From Arachnia rubra (GTDB lineage: Bacteria > Actinomycetota > Actinomycetes > Propionibacteriales > Propionibacteriaceae), in the NCBI RefSeq assembly GCF_019973735.1, contig NZ_AP024463.1, forward strand, positions 1,364,001-1,428,000: DNA of 64,000 nt. Direction: 5' to 3'. The position numbers and the translations under genes are program-made. Below are positions 45,566-55,030 of the stretch, in pieces. How positions within the stretch are numbered: the stretch's first letter is position 1; each line of letters begins with the position of its first letter. The notes below the pieces were generated by a model, which was given only the letters and a program-made list of their open reading frames with translations, was not told where the DNA came from and made no database searches.

Positions 45566-46209
45566 TGACACATCTGCCTCAGGGCATCGCACCAACAAGC
45601 GTCGACATGGACTACTACATCCCCCAGTGGGAGGAGCGCACCAGCTACGGTCTGCGTCGTGTCGATCCCTACACCAAGCTGTTCGAGGACCGGATCATCT
45701 TCCTCGGCACCCCGATCAGCGACGACATCGCCAACGCTGTGATGGCCCAGCTGCTCTGTCTCCAGTCGATGGACGCGGAGCGACAGATCTCGATCTACAT
45801 CAACTCGCCGGGCGGCTCCTTTACGGCGCTGACCGCCATCTACGACACCATGCGTTACATCAAACCCGATATTCAGACGGTCTGCCTTGGGCAGGCCGCC
45901 TCCGCAGCGGCGCTCCTGCTCGCAGCGGGCACCAAAGGCAAGCGCTTGGCACTGCCCAACAGTCGCATCCTGATCCACCAGCCAGCCACCGAGGGCGGCT
46001 ACGGCCAGAGCTCGGACCTGGAGATCCAGGCCCGGGAGATCATGCGCATCCGTGAGCTGATGGAGAAGATGCTCGCCGCTGACACCGGACAGACGCCCGA
46101 GAAGGTCAGCCGGGACATTGAACGCGACAAGTACCTGACTGCCCAGGAGGCGGTGGAGTACGGCATCGTGGACGACATCCTCACCTCACTCAAGGATGTC
46201 GGGGCCTGA
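45565..46209 (+). CDS. clpP2: ATP-dependent Clp protease proteolytic subunit 2
   Basis: The 214-aa subunit has the ClpP2-type active-site serine in GQAASAAALLLAAG, the histidine in RILIHQPATEGG and the aspartate in DIERDKYLTAQEAVEYG. It is not a copy of ClpP1: the extended N-terminus and the GQAASAA motif follow the actinobacterial P2 paralogue. The ATG overlaps the clpP1 stop by one base (a GTG one codon earlier is possible), giving equal synthesis of the two rings. A perfect 14-bp inverted repeat follows nine bases after the stop. Confidence 0.95.
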   Translation: MTHLPQGIAPTSVDMDYYIPQWEERTSYGLRRVDPYTKLFEDRIIFLGTPISDDIANAVMAQLLCLQSMDAERQISIYINSPGGSFTALTAIYDTMRYIKPDIQTVCLGQAASAAALLLAAGTKGKRLALPNSRILIHQPATEGGYGQSSDLEIQAREIMRIRELMEKMLAADTGQTPEKVSRDIERDKYLTAQEAVEYGIVDDILTSLKDVGA

Positions 46210-46217
46210 ACCTCAGA

Positions 46218-46259
46218 ACTCGTCAGGGTGTTGCGCCACGAGATGACACCCTGACGAGT
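46218..46259. terminator. Perfect 14-bp inverted repeat between clpP2 and clpX
   Basis: ACTCGTCAGGGTGT at 46218-46231 and ACACCCTGACGAGT at 46246-46259 are exact reverse complements around a 14-base loop. No T-run follows. It can act as the clpP1P2 terminator, but its right arm also touches TAGAGT (46259-46264), a likely clpX -10 element, so it may instead or also be a regulator-binding palindrome. Confidence 0.7.
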
Positions 46260-46304
46260 AGAGTTGTGGCCAGTCGTTAATTGACGGACAGAGTGGAGTT
46301 TTCG

Positions 46305-47588
46305 GTGCCACGGATCGGTGAGACCAGTGAGGTCTTCAAGTGCAATTTCTGCACCAAGTCACAGAAACAGGTCAAGCGTCTCATTGCGGGCGATGGTGTG
46401 TACATCTGTGATGAGTGCATTGGGTTGTGTAATGAGATCATTGAGGAAGAGTTCCCCAGGGTCGAGACCTTCGGGTTGCAGGAGGAACTTCCCAAGCCTA
46501 GGGAAATCCGTGATTTCCTCGATCAGTACGTGATCGGGCAGGATGCCGCGAAGAAGGCCTTGTCGGTTGCCGTTTACAACCACTACAAGCGCATCACCTC
46601 CGAGCAGACACGGATCGGGCGTTCGCGTCAGGGAGATGACCCCGTCGAGGTGGGTAAGTCCAATATCCTGCTGATCGGTCCCACGGGGTGTGGGAAGACC
46701 TACCTGGCCCAGACTCTCGCGAAGATGCTGAACGTTCCCTTCGCCATGGCTGACGCGACGGCTCTCACTGAGGCCGGTTATGTCGGTGAGGACGTGGAGA
46801 ACATTCTCCTGAAGCTGATCCAGGCAGCAGATTTCGACATCAAGAAGGCCGAGACCGGCATTATCTACATTGATGAGATCGATAAAGTAGCGCGCAAGTC
46901 TGAGAACCCATCGATCACCCGCGATGTTTCCGGCGAGGGAGTGCAGCAGGCGCTGCTGAAGATTCTTGAGGGAACCGTCGCATCTGTGCCCCCGCAAGGA
47001 GGGCGTAAGCATCCGCATCAGGATTTCCTTCAAATCGATACCACCAAGGTCCTATTCATCGTCGGCGGGGCTTTTGCCGGGCTTGATGAGATCATCAACT
47101 CCCGTGTCGGAAAGCGGCCCCTCGGGTTCAGCGTCGACACCTCCGTCAGCTCCGAGCTGAAGGACCCATTCTCCGCTGTCCGGCCTGAGGATCTCCACAA
47201 GTTCGGGCTCATTCCGGAGTTCATTGGCCGGCTTCCTATGATCTCGACGGTCTCACCGCTGGACCGGGAAGCGTTGAACCGGATTCTCGTTGAACCGCGT
47301 AACGCCCTGACGAAACAGTTCTCGCGCCTGTTTGAACTTGACGGGGTGCAGCTGGATTTCACTGACGAGGCCATTGACGCCATCGCGGAACTCGCCCTGG
47401 AACGGGGCACAGGAGCTCGTGGGCTGCGGGCGATCCTGGAGGAGCTACTGCTCGATGTGATGTTCGAGGTGCCTTCCGCGGAGGATGTGGCGCAGGTTGT
47501 GGTGACCCGTGAGGCTGTTCTCGGAAAAGCGCAACCTGAGCTGGTGGCCTCCTCTCGTGTGGCGCGGCGCCGGGACTTGTCGGCCTGA
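46305..47588 (+). CDS. clpX: ATP-dependent Clp protease ATP-binding subunit ClpX
   Basis: The 427-aa unfoldase has the four-cysteine zinc finger (CNFC and CDEC), Walker A GPTGCGKT, pore loop GYVGED, Walker [14 protein letters not shown], the RKH loop [10 protein letters not shown] and the ClpP-contacting loop region LGFSVDT nearby. The family N-terminus (ARIGE-like) corresponds to a GTG at 46305, which has ggag six bases upstream; a TTG eight codons earlier would add an unusual extension. Codon use is slightly less GC-rich than in clpP1/P2. It has its own promoter region containing a perfect palindrome and lies just upstream of a tricorn protease gene. Confidence 0.95.
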   Translation: MPRIGETSEVFKCNFCTKSQKQVKRLIAGDGVYICDECIGLCNEIIEEEFPRVETFGLQEELPKPREIRDFLDQYVIGQDAAKKALSVAVYNHYKRITSEQTRIGRSRQGDDPVEVGKSNILLIGPTGCGKTYLAQTLAKMLNVPFAMADATALTEAGYVGEDVENILLKLIQAADFDIKKAETGIIYIDEIDKVARKSENPSITRDVSGEGVQQALLKILEGTVASVPPQGGRKHPHQDFLQIDTTKVLFIVGGAFAGLDEIINSRVGKRPLGFSVDTSVSSELKDPFSAVRPEDLHKFGLIPEFIGRLPMISTVSPLDREALNRILVEPRNALTKQFSRLFELDGVQLDFTDEAIDAIAELALERGTGARGLRAILEELLLDVMFEVPSAEDVAQVVVTREAVLGKAQPELVASSRVARRRDLSA

Positions 47589-47610
47589 CATTTCCCGGCG
47601 CTTCTTCGGG

Positions 47611-47616
47611 TAGGTT
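47611..47616 (+). promoter_or_regulatory. Leaderless -10 element of the tricorn protease gene
   Basis: TAGGTT lies exactly seven bases before the ATG at 47624, within the 35-bp gap after clpX, and no Shine-Dalgarno is present. The gene may therefore be transcribed independently of clpX. Confidence 0.5.
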
Positions 47617-47623
47617 TGGCGCC

Positions 47624-50600
47624 ATGAATTCTGGCTATCTGCGCTACCCACATGTCAATAAGGATCAGGTGGTTTTCGTCGCTGATGACGATCTCTGGCT
47701 GACGACGGTCGCGGGCGGCAGGGCATATCGCCTCACCTCCGAGCACACCGTGGTGCGCAGCCCTCGTTTCTCGCCTTCAGGTGATCAGGTGGCATTTGTC
47801 GCAGGGGCTGCGGGAAACCAGGATCTTCACGTCATCGCTTTAGACGGCGGTAGGCATCGTCTCACATGGCTGAGCGCAGCCCGGATGCAGGTATGCGGCT
47901 GGCTGGACTCTGGGCATGTGCTGGTCGCTTCCATGCACAATGAGGCGCTACGTGCGCTTTCCTGGCTGTATTCCATTTCCCTGGACGGTGAACTGGAACG
48001 GCTTGAATGGGGGCCAGCCTCTGCCGCAGACCGGCGTCCAGATGGCCGGGTGGTGCTGGCCTCCCCGAATTTTCGCGGCCCGGAGGCCTGGAAACGCTAC
48101 CGCGGCGGTATGGCCAACCGGGTCTGGGTCTCCGATGAGAATCAAGAACAATGGCAGCGGCTGCTCCCAGAGGAGAGTGCCAGCCTGGCCGGTCCGTGCT
48201 GGGTGGGAGAGCGGATCGTCTTCACCTCTGATCTGGGTGCGAGGCTGCCGGTAAAAGCGGGTGAGCAGGCACAGGTCTGGAGCGTCGCCCCAGACGGCAG
48301 CGACCTGAGGGCCCACACTGAACACACCTTCGCCGAGGGCTATTGCCGGGACGCCGCCACGGATGGCAGGCGGGTGGTCTTCCACGCACGCGGCGTCCTC
48401 TACGTCCTCGATTCCCTGGATGATGTTCCACGGCCCATCCCGGTGGACGTCGCGCTTGGCCAGCCGGGGCCGGTCACCATCGAGGCCCTGGACCGGCTGG
48501 AATCGGTGATTCCCGATCATGGTGGTGACGGCTCCCTGGTGGAGTGGCGGGGACAGGCCTGGTTCCTGACGCACCGCTCCGGCCCGGCCCGGAACCTGAG
48601 TGGCCTGCCCGGGATCCGGGTCAGGGAGACGATCCCGCTGGGCAGCACGGGAAAAGGCATCTGGGTAACCGATGCAGAGGGGGAGGACTGCCTTGAGATC
48701 AGATCCCTTGACGGCGAGGGGAAATCCCGCCGGATAGCACACGGAAAACTGGGGCGGGTGCTGGAGCTCGCCTCCAACAGCGAGGGCTCCGAGGTCGCTG
48801 CGGCATCCCACGACGGCTCCGTGACTGTCCTGTCTGTCGTAGCGGACACAGCCCGGACAGTAGGCCGGTCGCGGGAGGGTGAGGCGACGGGCCTGGTTTT
48901 CAGTCCAGACGGTCGCTATCTGGTGTGGCGTGAGGCACTTGGCGATGAGGGGGCGCTGGGGCGGCTCGTCGGCTATGACCTCAGGCAGGACAGGTCCTTT
49001 ATCCTGACCCGCGGTCAGTTCAATGACTTCTCACCCACCTTCAGCCTGGACGGCCGGTATCTGTATTTCCTGTCGAGCCGGACCATCGACCCCGCCTACG
49101 ACGAGATCAACTTTGATCTGGGGTTCACCAACACGGTGCGGCCCTATGTGATTCCGTTGCGCGCGGAGGACCCCATACCTTTCGGCCCCTCCGTTGATGG
49201 CTGGGCGATCAGCGACGGCAAGGCCCAGGAGCCGGACGAGAAAGACAGAAAACCAGACGAGGAGCCCGCTGATGCTGAGGACATCGTCCTGGATGTCGAC
49301 GGTGTCGAGGACCGGATGGTCCCGTTGCCTGTTCCCGCAGGACGCTACGACGGCCTTGCCGCCGTCGCGGAGGGAGTGGTGTGGCGGCGTCTTGCCCCGC
49401 ACGCCGGGGTGCTCGGCACAGGACGCATCCCCGGCCAGGAGGTGAAAGACAGTATTGAGGCCTACGACGTCGAGAAGCGCAAGCTGACCGTTGTGGTCGA
49501 CGCCTGCGATGATGCGGCTGTCAGCGGCGACGGCAAACAGCTGGTCGTGCGCAGTGGTGACGATCTGTGGGTGCAGCCCGCCGGCGCGAAAACCGATGAA
49601 GACGATCGTATTGCCGTGGACCTGTCCCGGTTGCGCCGCCAGCAGTCCTGCCGCGATGAGTGGTTGCAGATGTTCGACGAGAACGCCCGCCTGATGCGGG
49701 ACCACTACTGGCGTGAGGATATGAACGGCATCGACTGGGCAGCGGTGTGCGCCGGCTACCGGCCTCTGGTGGAGCGGATTGCCACGCACGACGATCTCGT
49801 CGACGTGCTGTGGGAGACGAACGCCGAACTCAACACCTCTCACGCCTACGTCCTGCCACCTGGCGGACAGACTGAGGACAGGGTGGCTTGGCTGGGTGCT
49901 GACCTGAGCCGCAACGACAAGGGTGAGATTGTCATCGAGCGCATCCTGCAGGGCGAGTCCTCCGATCCGACGGCCCGCTCGCCGCTGCGCGCGGCAGGGG
50001 TGGCGGCCCAGCCTGGAGACGTGATCTCCGCTGTCGATGGTCACGCGGTTACCGGGGTCCCCGACATCAAGGCGCTGCTATTGGGGGCAGCGGGCAAGCC
50101 TGTCGAGCTGACCCTGGAACGGGACGGGAAGAAGCGGCGCGTTGCAGTGGTCCCGGTGGCCAATGAGGCTGGGTTGCGTTATCACGAGTGGGTGGCTTCC
50201 CGGGTTGCCCGGGTCCGTGAGCGTTCACAGGGCCGCGTCGGCTATGTTCACGTCCCGAATATGATGGCTGAGGGGTGGGCGGAGTTCCATCGGCTCATCG
50301 AACAGGCTTCCCGCTGTGAGGCGGTGGTGGTCGATGTCCGGTACAACGGTGGTGGTCACACCTCATCCCTGGTGCTGGAACGGCTGATGCGCACCGTTGT
50401 GGGGTGGGGTCATGCTCGTCAGCTGGACTCCCCGGAACCCTACCCGGCACAGGGAATGCGCGGACCGGTGGTCTTTGTCACCAACCCCTACGCGGGCTCC
50501 GATGGTGACATCATCACTGCCGCGGCTCAGAACCTTGGCCTTGGCCCTGTGGTGGGGGAACGCAGCTGGGGTGGGGTCGTCGGGATCGACGGGCGCTTCG

Positions 50601-50839
50601 AGCTGGTGGACGGCACTGTTGTCACGCAGCCTCGTTTCGCCTTCTCGTTCAACAGGCAGGGTTTCGGTGTGGAGAACCACGGAACGGATCCTGACATCGA
50701 GGTGTGCCTTGACCCAGCCGACTGGGAAGACGGCGGAGACCGGCAGCTTGATGCCGCTGTCGCGGAGGCTCTGACGCGGCTGGAAAGCAAACCGGCGGCA
50801 GTACCGCCACAGCTGCCGCCAGCTACTTTCATCCCATGA
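47624..50839 (+). CDS. Tricorn protease homologue (S41 family peptidase)
   Basis: The 1071-aa protein has the tricorn layout: an N-terminal six-bladed propeller (starting YLRYPHVNKDQVVFVADDDL), a second seven-bladed propeller, a linker, the C1 domain with NTSHAYV (catalytic Ser-His), a PDZ domain (GVAAQPGDVISAVDGHAV), and the C2 domain with AGSDGDII (Ser-Asp) and GVENHGTDPDIEV (the Glu). All catalytic residues seen in the archaeal enzyme are recognisable. Tricorn cuts the peptides released by large proteases into di- and tripeptides, which aminopeptidases then finish. Its place immediately after clpP1-clpP2-clpX, with pepN in the same window, fits that role. No signal peptide; cytoplasmic. 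A strong hairpin terminates it. Confidence 0.92.
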   Translation: MNSGYLRYPHVNKDQVVFVADDDLWLTTVAGGRAYRLTSEHTVVRSPRFSPSGDQVAFVAGAAGNQDLHVIALDGGRHRLTWLSAARMQVCGWLDSGHVLVASMHNEALRALSWLYSISLDGELERLEWGPASAADRRPDGRVVLASPNFRGPEAWKRYRGGMANRVWVSDENQEQWQRLLPEESASLAGPCWVGERIVFTSDLGARLPVKAGEQAQVWSVAPDGSDLRAHTEHTFAEGYCRDAATDGRRVVFHARGVLYVLDSLDDVPRPIPVDVALGQPGPVTIEALDRLESVIPDHGGDGSLVEWRGQAWFLTHRSGPARNLSGLPGIRVRETIPLGSTGKGIWVTDAEGEDCLEIRSLDGEGKSRRIAHGKLGRVLELASNSEGSEVAAASHDGSVTVLSVVADTARTVGRSREGEATGLVFSPDGRYLVWREALGDEGALGRLVGYDLRQDRSFILTRGQFNDFSPTFSLDGRYLYFLSSRTIDPAYDEINFDLGFTNTVRPYVIPLRAEDPIPFGPSVDGWAISDGKAQEPDEKDRKPDEEPADAEDIVLDVDGVEDRMVPLPVPAGRYDGLAAVAEGVVWRRLAPHAGVLGTGRIPGQEVKDSIEAYDVEKRKLTVVVDACDDAAVSGDGKQLVVRSGDDLWVQPAGAKTDEDDRIAVDLSRLRRQQSCRDEWLQMFDENARLMRDHYWREDMNGIDWAAVCAGYRPLVERIATHDDLVDVLWETNAELNTSHAYVLPPGGQTEDRVAWLGADLSRNDKGEIVIERILQGESSDPTARSPLRAAGVAAQPGDVISAVDGHAVTGVPDIKALLLGAAGKPVELTLERDGKKRRVAVVPVANEAGLRYHEWVASRVARVRERSQGRVGYVHVPNMMAEGWAEFHRLIEQASRCEAVVVDVRYNGGGHTSSLVLERLMRTVVGWGHARQLDSPEPYPAQGMRGPVVFVTNPYAGSDGDIITAAAQNLGLGPVVGERSWGGVVGIDGRFELVDGTVVTQPRFAFSFNRQGFGVENHGTDPDIEVCLDPADWEDGGDRQLDAAVAEALTRLESKPAAVPPQLPPATFIP

Positions 50840-50845
50840 AACTTG

Positions 50846-50887
50846 AGGGGTGGGCTCCGCAGATGCTGGGCAGCGGAGCCCACCCCT
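50846..50887. terminator. Bidirectional terminator between tricorn and valS
   Basis: AGGGGTGGGCTCCGC at 50846-50860 and GCGGAGCCCACCCCT at 50873-50887 form a perfect 15-bp stem with a 12-base loop. It lies between the converging stop codons of the tricorn gene and valS, seven and 18 bases away, and serves both strands. Confidence 0.85.
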
Positions 50888-50904
50888 GGTCGATCCTGCC
50901 TCCG

Positions 50905-53466
50905 CTACGCGGGAAGGTCTTCCAGCTCCACCTCAACAGTCAAGGGGCCCTCCGCAATCTTCCAGCCGATGTCACCGGTGATGTGCCCGACAGCCCGCAG
51001 ATCCGGCTCGATGGCCTTCAGCCGTTGCAGCGCAGCGTGGTCTCCCAGGAACGTGGCCTGCTGGACCGGAGTCTTCATGGATACTTTCGCATTCGACTTG
51101 GCGCCGCGGATCACCACCAGTACTGATGCGACATCAGCCAGCAGCTGTCGGGTCCCCCCGGCCTCCAGCGTCAGCTCCCCGGGGGTGGGCCAGGGGGAGC
51201 GGTGGATGGAGGAGCCGTGGGTCCAGGACCAGGTCTCCTCCGTCACGAACGGCAGGAATGGGGCGAACAGCCGCAACTGCACATCGAGCGCGATGGCCAG
51301 GGTGGCTTGCGCAGAGGCCTGACCCTTGCGGTCCTGGGCGCCGTAGGCGCGCTCCTTCACAAGTTCCAGGTAGTCGTCGCAGAAGGTCCAGAAGAACGCC
51401 TCCACGGTCTCCAGCGCCTGGGTGTAGTCGAAGGCCTCGAAGGCTGTGGTGCATGTGGCGACGACATCTGAGAGAGTGGCCAGGAGGGCTTGGTCAACCG
51501 GGTTCGTGATGAGGGCAGGCTCCCCGGGCTCGGGGGCCATGCCGAGCACGAACCTACCGGCGTTCAGGATTTTCATGGCCAGTCGGCGGCCGACCTTCAT
51601 CTGCTTCTCATCGAAGGGGGAGTCCATGCCGGGACGGGCCATGGACGCGCGCCAGCGCACCGCATCGGAGCCGTAACGTTCCAGGATGTCGGAGGGCACC
51701 ACCACGTTTCCCTTCGACTTGCTCATCTTCTTGCGGTCCGGGTCAGTGACAAAACCCGAGATGGTGGTGCGCCGCCACGGCAGCGAGTCGTTCTCGAAGT
51801 TGGCGCGCACGACACGGGAGAACAGCCAGGTGCGGATGATGTCGTGAGCCTGCGGCGCTACGTCCATGGGGAAAGTGAGCTTGAACAGCTCCTCGTCGCG
51901 TTCCCAGCCGCAGGCGATCTGTGGCGTCAGCGACGACGTGGCCCACGTGTCCATCACATCCGGGTCTGCGACGAACCCGCCGGGGACTCCGCGCTGGGAT
52001 TCCTCGTAGCCGGGGGGACAGGCCGTGACAGGGTCGACGGGGAGGGTTGCCTCATCGGCGACGATCATGGCGTCGTACACCGGTTCGCCGTCGGCATCCA
52101 GGGGATACCACACCGGGAAGGGGACCCCGAAGAACCTTTGGCGGGAGATCAACCAGTCACCGTTCAGGCCCTCGACCCAGTTGTCATAGCGGTGCCGCAT
52201 ATGCTCCGGGGTCCAGGCCAGCTCCTGGCCGCGTTTCAGGAGTTCGGTTTTCAGCTGCTCGTCGCGGCCGCCATTGGACAGATACCACTGGCGGGTTGCG
52301 ACGATCTCCAGCGGTTTATCGCCCTTCTCGTAGAAATTGACGGGCCGGGAGATTGGCTTCGGTTCCCCGTTGAGGTCGCCGGAGGCGCGCAGCAGCTCCA
52401 CGACCGCGGCCCGGGCGGAGAAGGTGGTCTTGCCGGCCAGCTGCGTGTAAGGCTCGGCATGGGTCAGCCACTCCGGGGTTTCGCGCTGCAGACGGCCATC
52501 ACGCCCGATCACCGTGCGGGTGGGGAGTTTGAGCTCCCGCCACCACTGAACGTCGGTCAGGTCCCCGAAGGTACAGCACATCGCGATGCCCGCACCCTTG
52601 TCGGGTTCGGCGGCCGGGTGCGCCAGGACTGGGATCTCGACCCCGAAGACAGGCGAGGTGACGGTCGTGCCGAACAGCTGCTGGTAGCGGTCGTCGTCGG
52701 GATGGGCGATCAGCGCACAGACACTGGGAAGCAGCTCGGGGCGGGTGGTCTCGATGAACACAGGGCCGCCTGCGCCGTGGAAGGCGACGCGGTGGTAGGC
52801 CCCCGCATGCTCCCGCGACTCCAGCTCCGCCTGGGCGACTGCTGTCTGGAAGGTGACGTCCCACATGGTGGGTGCAAAGTTCAGATAGGCCTCACCGCGC
52901 GCGAGGTTGCGTAGGAAGGCGCGCTGCGCCACGGCCTGCGTGGCTGGGGCGATCGTGGTGTAGAGAGTGTCCCAGTCGATGGAGAGCCCGAGATACCGCC
53001 ACAGATCCTCGAAGACCTTCTCGTCGATGACCGTCAGCTTCTCACACAACTCGATGAAGTTGCGGCGCGATACGGGCACCTGGCGTTTTGGGTCGGGCTT
53101 GGCAGGGGGAGTGAAGTTCTCCTCGTAGGGAAGCGAGGGATCACAGCGGACACCGTAGTAGTTCTGCACGCGCCGCTCGGTGGGCAGACCGTTGTCGTCC
53201 CAGCCCATCGGGTAGAACACCTCTTTGCCGCGCATCCTCTGATATCGGGCGATGGTGTCGGTGTGGGTGTAGCTGAAGACATGCCCGACGTGCAGTGACC
53301 CGGAGACCGTCGGGGGAGGGGTGTCGATGGAGAACACCTGCTCACGGGAGGCGGGGCGCTGGAACGCGTAGGTGCCGTCCTCACGCCATACCTGTTCCCA
53401 CTTACCCTCGAGGCCTTCGAGAGCGGGCTTGACGGGCAGACCGGAGCTGTAGGCGGGGTTCATCAT
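50905..53466 (-). CDS. valS: Valine-tRNA ligase
   Basis: The 853-aa class I synthetase charges tRNA-Val. The HIGH motif appears as [15 protein letters not shown], the KMSKS loop as [13 protein letters not shown], and the connective-peptide editing domain lies between them ([19 protein letters not shown]). The C-terminal anticodon-binding domain is present, but the long C-terminal coiled coil of the E. coli type is not, as in many Actinobacteria. The double ATG at 53461-53466 lies eight bases after TACGAT without a Shine-Dalgarno, so it is predicted leaderless; the longer open frame upstream runs through a terminator and is not coding. It converges with the tricorn gene. Confidence 0.95.
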   Translation of the reverse strand: MMNPAYSSGLPVKPALEGLEGKWEQVWREDGTYAFQRPASREQVFSIDTPPPTVSGSLHVGHVFSYTHTDTIARYQRMRGKEVFYPMGWDDNGLPTERRVQNYYGVRCDPSLPYEENFTPPAKPDPKRQVPVSRRNFIELCEKLTVIDEKVFEDLWRYLGLSIDWDTLYTTIAPATQAVAQRAFLRNLARGEAYLNFAPTMWDVTFQTAVAQAELESREHAGAYHRVAFHGAGGPVFIETTRPELLPSVCALIAHPDDDRYQQLFGTTVTSPVFGVEIPVLAHPAAEPDKGAGIAMCCTFGDLTDVQWWRELKLPTRTVIGRDGRLQRETPEWLTHAEPYTQLAGKTTFSARAAVVELLRASGDLNGEPKPISRPVNFYEKGDKPLEIVATRQWYLSNGGRDEQLKTELLKRGQELAWTPEHMRHRYDNWVEGLNGDWLISRQRFFGVPFPVWYPLDADGEPVYDAMIVADEATLPVDPVTACPPGYEESQRGVPGGFVADPDVMDTWATSSLTPQIACGWERDEELFKLTFPMDVAPQAHDIIRTWLFSRVVRANFENDSLPWRRTTISGFVTDPDRKKMSKSKGNVVVPSDILERYGSDAVRWRASMARPGMDSPFDEKQMKVGRRLAMKILNAGRFVLGMAPEPGEPALITNPVDQALLATLSDVVATCTTAFEAFDYTQALETVEAFFWTFCDDYLELVKERAYGAQDRKGQASAQATLAIALDVQLRLFAPFLPFVTEETWSWTHGSSIHRSPWPTPGELTLEAGGTRQLLADVASVLVVIRGAKSNAKVSMKTPVQQATFLGDHAALQRLKAIEPDLRAVGHITGDIGWKIAEGPLTVEVELEDLPA

Positions 53467-53522
53467 GGTAGGGAATCGTAGTTGTCGGCGATGGCTGGCG
53501 TAAAAGTCACACCCCGTGACGC

Positions 53523-53559
53523 GATCGAGCCGCCAAGAGTTGATCCCGGCGGCTCGATC
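53523..53559 (-). terminator. Terminator hairpin downstream of the DsbA-like gene
   Basis: GATCGAGCCGCC at 53523-53534 pairs exactly with GGCGGCTCGATC at 53548-53559 across a 13-base loop. It lies 16 bp beyond the dsbA stop and upstream of the valS promoter. There is no T-run. Confidence 0.7.
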
Positions 53560-53575
53560 ACAACAAAGGTGCTGG

Positions 53576-54385
53576 TCAGTTGGAAGCGGATGCGGTCTTC
53601 TCGATGGCTGCGAGGAGGGAGGCCGGATCGTTCGGCGTGATGAGAACGGAGCCGCTGTTTGGGTCCTGGAACTCAAGATCCTTGTCGTTGATGCGGTAGG
53701 CCGGGGTGCTTTGAACGTTGTTGTCGCTCATGGCCTTGTAGGCCTTCTCGGCGAAATCAGCGTAGGTCTTCTCGTCGTAGAGCCTCTGGAAGTTCGTCAG
53801 ATCATCTCCCGTGATTCCCGCCTGCGCGGCGAAATCGACTCGGAGCTGCTGATCGGTGTAGCCGTCTCCCTCATTGGCGGGCTGGTTCTGGTAGACCACC
53901 TCGTGGTATTCCCGGTACTTGCCGACGGCATCGGCAGCGGCGGCGGCCAAGGCGGCGCGCTCGGACGAGCGGGGGTTGGAGATCTTGTTCGCCTGGTTGA
54001 GGAAGTACGCGGTGCGGATCTCGAGGGTAACCTTGCCCTCGTCAACGAGCTGGAGCATCGCCTTTCCGTACTGTGACTCGCGCACCTTGCATGCAGGACA
54101 CTGGTAGTCCTCGTAGAGCACCACGTGGGGCACGCTGCCCGACGGCTGGGTGCCTTTGCTGGCGATGGTGATGCCATAGCCCTCGGTGGCGTTGGGCGGA
54201 GTGCCCTGGGCGCTCTGGGGCTTGTTGAGCGACTGGAAGACAGCGATTGCTACGACAACTGCCACCACCAGCGCCAGCGCGCCCAGGCCGACGCCTATCA
54301 TCTTGGAGTTGCGCTTGCGGCGTGCCTCCAGCTCCTGCTGTTGCCTGAGAGCAGCGCGCCTGCTCAGGTTCGAATTGTTTGCCAT
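53576..54385 (-). CDS. Membrane-anchored DsbA-family thiol-disulfide oxidoreductase
   Basis: The 269-aa protein has a basic cytoplasmic N-terminus ([18 protein letters not shown]), one transmembrane helix (about residues 29-51), and an extracellular thioredoxin-fold domain with the dithiol CPAC in [18 protein letters not shown] near residue 96, the cis-proline region [13 protein letters not shown] and the helical insert. This is the actinobacterial DsbA/BdbD-like type that introduces disulfides in exported proteins. The upstream gene, a MauE/DoxX redox membrane protein, is separated by 11 bp and probably recycles it. A 12-bp hairpin follows the gene. Confidence 0.9.
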   Translation of the reverse strand: MANNSNLSRRAALRQQQELEARRKRNSKMIGVGLGALALVVAVVVAIAVFQSLNKPQSAQGTPPNATEGYGITIASKGTQPSGSVPHVVLYEDYQCPACKVRESQYGKAMLQLVDEGKVTLEIRTAYFLNQANKISNPRSSERAALAAAAADAVGKYREYHEVVYQNQPANEGDGYTDQQLRVDFAAQAGITGDDLTNFQRLYDEKTYADFAEKAYKAMSDNNVQSTPAYRINDKDLEFQDPNSGSVLITPNDPASLLAAIEKTASASN

Positions 54386-54396
54386 GGCTTAAGAAC

Positions 54397-54945
54397 TCAC
54401 TCCTCGGTTTCCGCCGTTTTGGCGATGTCAGTCTGGCTCTCTTCGCTGAAACGAATAGGTGAGCCGAAAAGTGCCTGATCCAGGCTGAAAAGAGAACGGG
54501 GACGCATTACCAGCCAGCCGCACATCACGGTCATCACCAGATTCTCGGCCAATTTCTGCGGATACTGGGTGTTCTCAGGAGCTACTTCGCCGCCTTGCCC
54601 GAAGCAGCCGCAGTCGATGCTGATTCCCTGGCTCCACACCCAGACGATGCCGGCCGTGAAGGCTAAGAGCAGCAGCATGGTGACCAGTGCCGACCAGCGT
54701 GTCAGCAGGCCTGCGATGAGCATCGCCCCGACGGCGATCTCAATCACCGGCAGGCTGTGGGCCAGTATGTTCGAGACATCCCAGCCGACCAGCTGATAGG
54801 CCCGGATGTCGATGGCGAAATCAGCCATATTCGTCACCTTCACGATGCCGGCGTACAGGAAGACGACACCTGGTATCAGACGGGCTATCAATCCCACCCA
54901 GTCGGGCCAATACCTCACGGAGGGCTCAGGATATCTGCTCATCAC
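54397..54945 (-). CDS. MauE/DoxX-family redox membrane protein
   Basis: The 182-aa protein has four predicted membrane helices with the DoxX/MauE signature: LIPGVVFLYAGIVKVTN, LPVIEIAVGAMLIAGL, and an extracytoplasmic CGCFGQGGE motif with two redox-active cysteines. MauE-like proteins pass electrons across the membrane to or from periplasmic disulfide enzymes, here the adjacent DsbA-like protein. I chose the GTG at 54943-54945, seven bases after TAGTAT, as a leaderless start; ATG at 54940-54942 and at 54952-54954 are alternatives. It diverges from folC across a perfect inverted repeat holding both promoters. Confidence 0.85.
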   Translation of the reverse strand: MMSRYPEPSVRYWPDWVGLIARLIPGVVFLYAGIVKVTNMADFAIDIRAYQLVGWDVSNILAHSLPVIEIAVGAMLIAGLLTRWSALVTMLLLLAFTAGIVWVWSQGISIDCGCFGQGGEVAPENTQYPQKLAENLVMTVMCGWLVMRPRSLFSLDQALFGSPIRFSEESQTDIAKTAETEE

Positions 54946-54951
54946 GGCAAG

Positions 54952-55022
54952 CATACTAAGAGATCCCAGAGGCAGTGGCGTCGTGAGTCGGCCGGTCTCT
55001 ACCTGTGGGATCTCTTAGTATG
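54952..55022. promoter_or_regulatory. Perfect 17-bp inverted repeat carrying twin divergent promoters (mauE and folC)
   Basis: CATACTAAGAGATCCCA at 54952-54968 and TGGGATCTCTTAGTATG at 55006-55022 are exact reverse complements separated by 37 bases. Each arm contains a TAGTAT -10 element facing outwards, nine bases before the folC ATG and seven bases before the mauE GTG. The two genes therefore share the same 17 bases of promoter sequence, which suggests joint control by one regulator or a duplicated promoter. No Shine-Dalgarno is seen on either side. Confidence 0.75.
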
Positions 55023-55030
55023 TCCCCATC

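Noticed and set aside
51490..52914. Plus-strand open frame of 474 codons over valS
   Set aside because: Antisense shadow without motifs; valS has HIGH and KMSKS on the minus strand.
53467..53676. N-terminal extension of ValS by 70 codons
   Set aside because: It runs across a terminator hairpin and into dsbA, and its sequence is unlike any ValS; a -10 element lies directly before the ATG at 53466.
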